Origin: Myxococcales bacterium
Lineage (GTDB): Bacteria; Myxococcota_A; Polyangia; Nannocystales; Nannocystaceae
NCBI GenBank assembly: GCA_020633315.1
Contig: JACKDV010000015.1
Location: 1-64,000 of the forward strand
Length of the DNA: 64,000 bases
Direction of reading: 5' to 3'
Positions 37,121 to 43,371 of the stretch are shown here, piece by piece. The translations under genes were made by a program, and so were the position numbers. The notes under the pieces are model-generated. The model saw nothing but the letters and a program-made list of their open reading frames with translations, did no database searches and had not been told where the DNA came from. The number at the start of each line of letters is the position of its first letter. The first letter of the stretch is position 1.

Positions 37121-39442
37121 ATGAAAGCACCACGCACCACACCGCGCACGATCCTCGGAGCCAGCTTGCTCCTCGGGGCCCTGCAGATCACCGGAGGCTG
37201 TAGCACCGACGCCGTCGACGACGGCGACGATCAGGGACCGCTGACGATGCGCAGCGTCTCCTCGGGCGACGCACAGTACGCCCAGATCATCGCCGGCTGG
37301 AACAGCAACTACTGCCTCGACGTGGCCGGCCTCAACGCCACCAACAACGGCAAGAACGTGCAGCTGTGGCAGTGCGACCAGGTCACCGAGACCTGGAACC
37401 TCGGCACCGACGGCAAGATCCACGCGGGCTGGAGCAGCAACGTCTGCCTCGACGTGGCGGGCACCAACGCCACCGCCAACGGCACCAACGTGGCGATCTG
37501 GCAGTGCAATCAGGTCACCGAGACCTGGACCCTGGGCCTCGACGGCAAGCTGCGCGCGCAGTGGGACACCAGCATCTGCCTCGACATCTACGGCACCAAC
37601 GAGAGCACCAACGGCAAGAACGCCAAGATCTGGCAGTGCGACGATGCGGTCGTCGAGACCTGGAGCATGAGGACCTCGACCGGGTGGCTCGACTCCGGCA
37701 CCCCGGGGGCGGTGGGCAGCCACGACTGGGAGAAGCTCGGCACTCACATCGGCGCCGGGAACATCCCCTCCGAGATGGTCGGGATCGAGCCGGCCTACGT
37801 GGAGATGCGGCTCATCGCCACGGGCGAGGACATCTCGCAGACCGGTGACCTCAAGAACCTCAGCACCCAGTACGGCGGCAAGGCGCGCAACGAGGTCAGC
37901 AATCCCATCGAGGGCGATTACGAGATCCAGTTCCACTATGGCTGGACCCCGTGGGTGAACCGCGACACCGATCCCTCCGACGGCGACGACGAGACCCACA
38001 CCCACTACACCAACTGGACCAAGTACACGGGCCCGACCACCAGCGTCGGCTCGGTGCTCACTGGTCGCATGCCGCCGCGCAACCCCACGCGAACCGAGTG
38101 CCGCGTGGTCGACGAGCCCACGACGATCTACTCGAGCGACGACGCGCCGGATGTCTCGGGATTCCTCACCGCGAGCTGGTCGGGAGCGGGGAGCCCGGTC
38201 AAGTTCCGCTGCGACAACGAGGTCGGCTACCTGTGCGACGAAGCCGACCAAGACCCCGGGGTGACCTGCAGCGAGGACGTGGAAGTGCGTCACTTCTTCG
38301 GGTACGAGGAGCTGTGCTGGGGCGACACGGCCGACGCCACCGACAACGGCGCGTGCGAGCCCCGGGCGGCCCACGGCGAGTCCTGCCTCGTCGACAGCGA
38401 CTGCGAGACCGAGGTCTGCGACCTGGCCCAGCTCGCGTGTGCCAACTGCACCGCCATCCCCCAGAACGGCTGCGACTTCGGCACGGAGTACTGTGAGCTC
38501 GACGCGTGCCACGACAAGATGGCCAACGGCAACGCATGCGCCTTCGACGACCAGTGCCAGTCCGGCATCTGCGATGCGTTCATCTGCGTCGAGTGCACGG
38601 CGATCCCAGAGGAAGGCTGCGATTTCGACGCGCAGTACTGCGAATTCGGCTCGTGCCACGACAAGAAGACCAACGGCAACGCATGCGCCTTCGACGATCA
38701 GTGCCAGTCCGGCATCTGTGACGAGGTCGCCTTCACCTGCGTGGAGTGCACGGCAATCCCACAGGCGGGCTGCGACTTCGGCTCGCAGTACTGCGAGCTC
38801 TCGACGTGCTACGACAAGAAGCAGGTGATGGACCCGTGCACGATCGAGATGGACGACCAGTGCCTCTCCGACGACTGCAGGGGCATGGGCGCGGCCATGC
38901 TGGACTACCGGTGCTCGGACGACTGCAGCTCCGACGCCGACTGCAACGGAGGCACGTGCGACGTCACCGGCCGGTGCAACACGATCGAGTGTGGAGCGCC
39001 TGCCCCCGGGCTCAGCTGCCCCAGCGGCGAGTTCTGCAACGCGCTCGCGGGGACCTGCGACCCCAAGAAGGCCAACGATCAGCTCTGCGCCACCAACGAC
39101 GAGTGCCAGTCCAACGTCTGCGACCACACCACCTGGACCTGCGAGCAGTGCACCGCGGTCCCGGAGGCGGGCTGCAACTTCGGCTCGCAGTACTGCGAGG
39201 GCACGACGTGCCACAACAAGAAGGGCAACGGCTCGAGCTGCGCCTTCGATGACCAGTGCCAGTCTGGCATCTGCGACGCCTTTACCTGTGTGGCGTGCAC
39301 CGCGGTCCCGCAGGAGGGCTGCAACTTCGGCTCGCAGTACTGCGAGTTCAGCTCGTGTCACAACAAGAAGTCCAACGGCTCGGCCTGCGGCTTCAGCGAC
39401 CAGTGCCAGTCCAACAACTGCTTCTTCTTCGTCTGCGTGTAG
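37121..39442 (+). CDS. Ricin-type lectin lipoprotein with tandem Cys-rich repeats, 773 aa
   Basis: Lipoprotein signal with Cys27 (QITGGC). Residues about 52-180 are three beta-trefoil (ricin B) repeats, each with YCLDVAG/VCLDVAG/ICLDIYG and a QxW-like NVQLWQCDQ, NVAIWQCNQ, NAKIWQCDD. They should bind carbohydrate. The middle (about 185-410) is a non-repeated domain. From about residue 415 there are five Cys-rich repeats of about 45 residues (CAFDDQCQSGICD; GCDFGSQYCE) plus a partial sixth, all very similar in protein and DNA; a different Cys segment (LSDDCRGMG...CPSGEFC) interrupts them. It is likely a surface adhesin. DNA-level repeat similarity allows copy-number change by recombination. 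Confidence 0.88.
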   Translation: MKAPRTTPRTILGASLLLGALQITGGCSTDAVDDGDDQGPLTMRSVSSGDAQYAQIIAGWNSNYCLDVAGLNATNNGKNVQLWQCDQVTETWNLGTDGKIHAGWSSNVCLDVAGTNATANGTNVAIWQCNQVTETWTLGLDGKLRAQWDTSICLDIYGTNESTNGKNAKIWQCDDAVVETWSMRTSTGWLDSGTPGAVGSHDWEKLGTHIGAGNIPSEMVGIEPAYVEMRLIATGEDISQTGDLKNLSTQYGGKARNEVSNPIEGDYEIQFHYGWTPWVNRDTDPSDGDDETHTHYTNWTKYTGPTTSVGSVLTGRMPPRNPTRTECRVVDEPTTIYSSDDAPDVSGFLTASWSGAGSPVKFRCDNEVGYLCDEADQDPGVTCSEDVEVRHFFGYEELCWGDTADATDNGACEPRAAHGESCLVDSDCETEVCDLAQLACANCTAIPQNGCDFGTEYCELDACHDKMANGNACAFDDQCQSGICDAFICVECTAIPEEGCDFDAQYCEFGSCHDKKTNGNACAFDDQCQSGICDEVAFTCVECTAIPQAGCDFGSQYCELSTCYDKKQVMDPCTIEMDDQCLSDDCRGMGAAMLDYRCSDDCSSDADCNGGTCDVTGRCNTIECGAPAPGLSCPSGEFCNALAGTCDPKKANDQLCATNDECQSNVCDHTTWTCEQCTAVPEAGCNFGSQYCEGTTCHNKKGNGSSCAFDDQCQSGICDAFTCVACTAVPQEGCNFGSQYCEFSSCHNKKSNGSACGFSDQCQSNNCFFFVCV
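38355..39442 (+). repeat. Tandem Cys-repeat coding DNA
   Basis: Segments encoding GNACAFDDQCQSGICD and GCxFGxQYCE recur at roughly 38390, 38530, 38680, 39080 and 39240, and end at 39442. The unit is about 135-145 nt, and nearby copies are almost identical over long stretches, indicating recent duplication or gene conversion. Confidence 0.7.
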
Positions 39443-39458
39443 GCGGCAGGCTCCCGTG

Positions 39459-39481
39459 GCGAGCCCGGGGCGGGCTCGCCT
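39459..39481. terminator. Hairpin just after the lectin gene
   Basis: GGCGAGCCC (39459-39467) and GGGCTCGCC (39473-39481) are perfect arms with a 5-nt loop, 17 nt after the stop codon. It lacks a T-run. It is the likely first terminator of the lectin transcript. Confidence 0.5.
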
Positions 39482-39503
39482 TCGGGAGATGCGGAGTCGA
39501 CGA

Positions 39504-39541
39504 CGAGGTGCGCGTGCCCTGGGGGGGGCACGCGCACCTCG
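39504..39541. terminator. Very stable 16-bp hairpin
   Basis: CGAGGTGCGCGTGCCC (39504-39519) is exactly complementary to GGGCACGCGCACCTCG (39526-39541) with a loop of T and five G. Three more outer pairs are possible (one G-T). It sits between convergent genes and is probably a bidirectional transcription barrier, despite no T-tract. Confidence 0.6.
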
Positions 39542-39795
39542 TTGACGAGCGAGCAAGGCCGTAGGCGTAGACCTGCTCGGGCCCGCCGAAGGGGGGCCTT
39601 GGCGTACACGACCCGGTCGATGCCGAGCAGGTGGTCGAGCATGGCCTGCAGCTGCGACGCATCGAGCATCGAGGCCGGCCGCCGGAGCTCACCGCGACGA
39701 TGGGCGCGTCGCAGGCCGCACTGCAGCTTGCCGCTGCGCGAGCCTGCGGTGCCTCGAGGGCGACCCGACCCCGTGAGGCCCGCGGACCCGGCCCC

Positions 39796-40386
39796 TCACG
39801 CCGCGACGCACTGCGAGCTCAGCGGGATCGCCGGGTAGTCGCCCAGGGTGTGCTCGAAGAAGTTGATCGGCGAGATCTGCCACATCCGGGCCCCCGCGCG
39901 GATGGGCGTCCCGTACTCGTGGCTGATGATGGCCGAGTTGTCGAGGCAGTTGTTGCCGAGCACCGAGTAGCCGAACCACGACGTCGCCTTGCGCTCGGCC
40001 GCCAGCGCATACGCAGTGGGGACCGGGATCCTCTTGTAGTAGGTGTACGGCGGCAGCTCGCGCCCGACCTTCTCCGACGCGGTGGTCAGGGTCTGCATCT
40101 CCACGATCATCTGCGCCTCGCTGTCGACCACCATCGTCCAGTAGTCGTTGTCGGCCCCCGGCAGCACGAAGGGCCAGCCGCCGGCGTTCTCCAGGGAGCC
40201 GAGCATCCACTGCGGGACCTCGTTGGAGGCGGTCATCACGGGGCCCGTCTGGAACGGCGGGACGTTCGAGGGGATGCACGCCCGGTAGGCCAGCGAAGTC
40301 TTGAAGCCCCAGGCGATGTGCCCCAGCCCCATGGGCCCGGGGGTGCGGAGGAAGAAGAAGAACTCGCCGTTGGAGATGGTGCTCAT
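39796..40386 (-). CDS. Hypothetical protein, possible papain-like fold, 196 aa
   Basis: ATG at 40386, no signal peptide. The N-terminal strand carries GHIAWGFKT and the C-terminal half GNNCLDNSAIISHEYG. This His-before-Cys order with a GNxC motif recalls circularly permuted NlpC/P60-like (papain-fold) proteins, so His near residue 23 and Cys near 148 could form a catalytic pair. The match is by eye and weak. Other notable features are many aromatic residues and a beta-rich middle (PFVLPGADNDYWTMVVDSEA). It is convergent with the lectin gene and divergent from a small membrane protein. Confidence 0.7.
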   Translation of the reverse strand: MSTISNGEFFFFLRTPGPMGLGHIAWGFKTSLAYRACIPSNVPPFQTGPVMTASNEVPQWMLGSLENAGGWPFVLPGADNDYWTMVVDSEAQMIVEMQTLTTASEKVGRELPPYTYYKRIPVPTAYALAAERKATSWFGYSVLGNNCLDNSAIISHEYGTPIRAGARMWQISPINFFEHTLGDYPAIPLSSQCVAA

Positions 40387-40525
40387 GCCGGGTGCCGCCT
40401 TTCATGGGTGAGGTTGCGCCGCCCCCCGGCCGGTTCACCGACATTCGAGCACCCGCCCTGGCCGTGCGTCGCCGGCCCCCGGGGAATGCGCCGGGCCCCG
40501 CTCCACGTAGGCGCCGGCGAGCGCG

Positions 40526-40918
40526 ATGGAGCTGCTGCACGACTCGATCCGAGGCATCCACATGCTGCACTGGCTGACCGCCGCGGTGCCGCTGGCCACC
40601 CTGGTCGTCGTCAGCGGCATGGTGCCCAGCCGCCGGGCGGCCCACCTGCTGCTGCTGGGCGTGGCGGCCACCATGGCCACCGCGGTGCTCGGCTCGGCCG
40701 CGCCCGAGCTGGCCCAGCTGCGCTACGGCGCCCCGCTGCCCATGGCGCAGGTCGGCGTCGATCCCCTCACCGGCGAGCTGCGGGGCTCGATCACGGTGCT
40801 GCGCGCGTGCTTCGTGGCCAACCTGCTGTTCTGGTGCAGCGGCACGGTGCTGGCCGGCGCCTTCATTCGGGGGCTGGCTCGCCGGATTGCGTGGATCCGC
40901 GCGGGTTCCACTGCATGA
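40526..40918 (+). CDS. Small membrane protein, 130 aa
   Basis: ATG at 40526. Four hydrophobic stretches (about 13-30, 38-56, 92-108 and a shorter one near 65) suggest an integral inner-membrane protein with a short loop QVGVDPLTGELRGS between helices. No family recognised. Its last 56 nt overlap the 3' end of the nitroreductase gene on the other strand (40863-40918), so a shorter or absent product cannot be excluded, but the hydrophobic pattern supports a real gene. Confidence 0.6.
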   Translation: MELLHDSIRGIHMLHWLTAAVPLATLVVVSGMVPSRRAAHLLLLGVAATMATAVLGSAAPELAQLRYGAPLPMAQVGVDPLTGELRGSITVLRACFVANLLFWCSGTVLAGAFIRGLARRIAWIRAGSTA

Positions 40919-41579
40919 CCTCCGACAGCGGCTTGCGCCGCAGGTCGGGCACCATGGCGTCGGTCGCCGGGTAGCCCACCGGGAACAGGATGAAGGGGCG
41001 CTCGTTCCTCGGCCGCCCCAGGATCTCCCGCAGGAAGCCCATGGGGCTCGGCGTGTGGGTGAGCGTGGCCAGCCCCATGGTGTGCAGCGCGGTGATGAAC
41101 AGCCCGCAGGCCAGGCCCACGCTCTCGCGCACGTAGTAGTTCTTGCGGGGGCTGCCGTCGGGGAAGTGGCCGTGGGTCTGCTCGAACACCACCACCAGGT
41201 AGGGCACGGTCTCGAGGTAGGGCTTGTGCCAGTCGGTGCCCAGCGGGGCCAGGGCCTCGCGCCACTCCTCCGACATGCGGCCGCCCTCGTAGCTCTGTCG
41301 CTCCTCGGCCTCGGCGGCGATGCGGATCTCTCGCTTGAGCTCGGGGTCGTCGACCACCACGAAGCGCCACGGCTGGCGGTGCGCCCCCGAGGGCGCGGTG
41401 GAGGCGGTGCGGATCGCCAGCTCGATGGCCTCGCGGGGCACCGCCTCCTCGCTGAAGTGCCGCACGCTGCGGCGCGCGTCCATGCGCTCGAGCAGCTCAC
41501 GCCCCCGTCGCAGCGCCTCCTCGGGCGGGATGCGATCGGGGCGGTAGGGGATGAACGGGAAGCGATCGTCCTGCGCCAT
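40863..41579 (-). CDS. Nitroreductase-family flavoprotein (iodotyrosine deiodinase-like)
   Basis: 238 aa. FMN-binding signature RRSVRHFSEEAVPREAIELA and STAPSGAHRQPWRFVVVDDP at the N-terminus; VRESVGLACGLFITALHTMG and PFILFPVGYPA in the second half. The order and the segment EEWREALAPLGTDWHKPYLE correspond to the iodotyrosine deiodinase subgroup, whose bacterial members dehalogenate or reduce aromatic substrates with FMN and NAD(P)H. The substrate here is unknown. Probably cytosolic. Its 3' end overlaps the convergent membrane-protein gene by 56 nt. Confidence 0.92.
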   Translation of the reverse strand: MAQDDRFPFIPYRPDRIPPEEALRRGRELLERMDARRSVRHFSEEAVPREAIELAIRTASTAPSGAHRQPWRFVVVDDPELKREIRIAAEAEERQSYEGGRMSEEWREALAPLGTDWHKPYLETVPYLVVVFEQTHGHFPDGSPRKNYYVRESVGLACGLFITALHTMGLATLTHTPSPMGFLREILGRPRNERPFILFPVGYPATDAMVPDLRRKPLSEVMQWNPRGSTQSGEPAPE

Positions 41580-41683
41580 CGAGCGAAGAGGGACCTACCG
41601 CGAAAGCCCCGGGCGCGCCATCACGGACCCGGCCACGGCACGTTCGAGCATCGTCAACGATGCGGCGTCGGGGCTCGGAGCTC

Positions 41684-42097
41684 TCAGGAGAGCCCGAGCG
41701 AGGCCCGGACCAGCGCCTGCACGTAGGCGAGGTCTCGGGGCGAGATGTCGGTGAACAACACGCCCACACCGGTGGGCTCGCCCTCGCCGGGTCGAATGCA
41801 GCGCACCACCACCCCGCCGATGTCGAGGCGATCGTCGCCGAGCTCGAGCTGCAGCCGGATCGCGGTGCCCTCGGGCCGCGGGTTGCTCATGCGGATGAAC
41901 AGGCCGCCCTCGCTGATGTCGACGGTGCGGCTCTCGATGGCCGCCTCGGCGCTGCGAAAGCGCAGCCGAACGGTGGCCGCGAGCTGAATGCGGGGGAAGC
42001 GCCGACTCGGATGTTGTCCCGATCCCGCCTCGGAAGCGCCATCGCGGGCGCTCACGGGCGGATCGTCGGCCACCGCAGCAAAGGAACCCGTGCTCAA
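41684..42097 (-). CDS. PilZ-domain protein
   Basis: 137 aa if started at the TTG at 42097 (a downstream GTG also possible; neither has a clear ribosome site). The PilZ domain covers about 30-130: RRFPRIQL supplies the RxxxR motif and DISEGGLFI the (D/N)xSxxG motif, the two elements that bind cyclic di-GMP. The Pro-Glu-rich hairpin GVGVLFTDISPRD is typical of the myxobacterial single-domain PilZ group. A role in motility or polysaccharide regulation is likely but not specified. It is divergent from the esterase gene at 42187. Confidence 0.88.
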   Translation of the reverse strand: MSTGSFAAVADDPPVSARDGASEAGSGQHPSRRFPRIQLAATVRLRFRSAEAAIESRTVDISEGGLFIRMSNPRPEGTAIRLQLELGDDRLDIGGVVVRCIRPGEGEPTGVGVLFTDISPRDLAYVQALVRASLGLS

Positions 42098-42147
42098 CCT
42101 GTAAATCAGATAACCATGATTTCACCGGTCTTTCAACGCCAAAGTTG

Positions 42148-42159
42148 GGCCGATCGGCC
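42148..42159. promoter_or_regulatory. 12-bp perfect palindrome in a divergent gap
   Basis: GGCCGATCGGCC is its own complement and sits 28 nt before the esterase ATG at 42187 and 51 nt from the PilZ start. It could be an operator, but GC-rich palindromes also arise by chance in this genome. Confidence 0.25.
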
Positions 42160-42186
42160 GGTGACTGGCTGATAGGGTGACGGTCC

Positions 42187-43353
42187 ATGGCGGCTCGTGT
42201 GCGTTGGTCTGCGTTCTCGATGGTGGTGCTCGGGTGGGTCCCGGTCTCGGTCGGCTGCACGGTGAACGAGGTGGGCTCGGGCGAAGGCGATGGCTCCTCG
42301 GAGGGATCGAGCGGCATGGTCGACGGCACGAGCTCCGCGATGAGCACGACGGGCTCGGGGGCCACGGGACAGTCGAGCCTCGACGAGACCGCGGGCTGGA
42401 CCGACGACGGGCCGCGCGAGGATCTCGGCCTCGACCTGCCGCCGCTGGGCCCGGTGGACTGCCGCGACGAGCCGCCGCCCGGCGCCCAGGTGGCTCCGCC
42501 GCTGCCCACCTACGAGGGCGTGTGCCCCGAGCTGATGCCGGGCCTCAACGCCATCGACAGCTCGGGCAACCTGCGCGAGTTCCTGCTGATCGTCCCCGAG
42601 GATCTCGACCCCACCGAGCGCCTGCCCGTGATCTTCTTGTGGCACTGGCTGGGCGGCGATGCACAGGGCTTCCTCGAGCAGGGCGACGTGCAGAATGCGG
42701 TCGACCAGTTCCGCTTCGCGGCCGTGATCCCCGAGTCGGACAGCAGCCTGCTGTTCCGCTGGCCCTTCACCATCCTCGACCCCGAGTCGCGGGTGGAGGA
42801 GGAGTACCGCTTCTTCGACGACATGCTCGCCTGCGTGGGCGAGCAGCTCAACGTGGAGCCCAACTGTGTGTCGAGCGCGGGCGTGAGCGCAGGCGCGCTG
42901 TGGACCTCGCAGCTCGCCTCGGGCCGCGGCGAGCACCTGTCGAGCTTCATGTCGCTGTCGGGGGGCACGGGCGGCGCGGTGGTGCGCCCCTGGGGCGGCA
43001 CCTCGCACGCGATGCCGGCCATGGTGCTGTGGGGCGGCGACATGGACTTCTGCATCGCCATCGACTTCTCCAACACCTCGCAGATCATGGAGCAGGACCT
43101 CAGCGACGAGGGCCACTTCATCCTCGAGTGCATCCACAACTGCTCGCACTCGGCCCCGCCCTTCGAGGTGGCCGAGGGCGAGACCGCCTTCGCGCCGCTG
43201 TGGAGCTTCGTGTTCTCGCACCCCTACTGGCTGACCCCCGGCGACTCGCCCTACCTCGCCACCGGCGTGCCCCCCGAGATGCCGCAGTGGTGCGGCATCG
43301 GCATGGGCAGCGCCACCGAGCGCGTGGGCGAGTGCGGCCCCGATCAGTGCTGA
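42187..43353 (+). CDS. PHB-depolymerase-like esterase lipoprotein
   Basis: 388 aa. Lipoprotein signal with Cys24 (VSVGC), Ser/Gly spacer, then an alpha/beta hydrolase resembling polyhydroxybutyrate depolymerase / LpqC-type esterases: VIFLWHWLGGDAQGF (oxyanion region), catalytic Ser234 in GVSAGALWTSQ, a candidate Asp in LWGGDMDFC, and a candidate His in ECIHNCSH. It probably hydrolyses an ester outside the cytoplasmic membrane; the substrate is unknown. Several Cys in the mature domain point to disulfides. Confidence 0.82.
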   Translation: MAARVRWSAFSMVVLGWVPVSVGCTVNEVGSGEGDGSSEGSSGMVDGTSSAMSTTGSGATGQSSLDETAGWTDDGPREDLGLDLPPLGPVDCRDEPPPGAQVAPPLPTYEGVCPELMPGLNAIDSSGNLREFLLIVPEDLDPTERLPVIFLWHWLGGDAQGFLEQGDVQNAVDQFRFAAVIPESDSSLLFRWPFTILDPESRVEEEYRFFDDMLACVGEQLNVEPNCVSSAGVSAGALWTSQLASGRGEHLSSFMSLSGGTGGAVVRPWGGTSHAMPAMVLWGGDMDFCIAIDFSNTSQIMEQDLSDEGHFILECIHNCSHSAPPFEVAEGETAFAPLWSFVFSHPYWLTPGDSPYLATGVPPEMPQWCGIGMGSATERVGECGPDQC

Positions 43354-43371
43354 GCGAGCGCTCGCCTCGTC

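Larger units (their letters stand above)
39443..39795. other. 353-nt convergent gap with hairpins and a possible gene fragment
   Basis: It contains two strong hairpins (39459-39481 and 39504-39541). On the reverse strand from 39669 a frame reads MLDASQLQAMLDHLLGIDRV and AKAP, then a C-run (GGCCCCCC); shifting one base restores a protein-like FGGPEQVYAYGLAR before the big hairpin. This may be the start of a decayed gene or chance. No intact gene is seen. Confidence 0.4.

Noticed and set aside
36735..37124. Possible 129-aa protein upstream of the lectin gene
   Set aside because: Codon use is relaxed, it contains the promoter-like TTGACA and overlaps the lectin ATG; the N-terminal part is somewhat protein-like, so this is a weak rejection.
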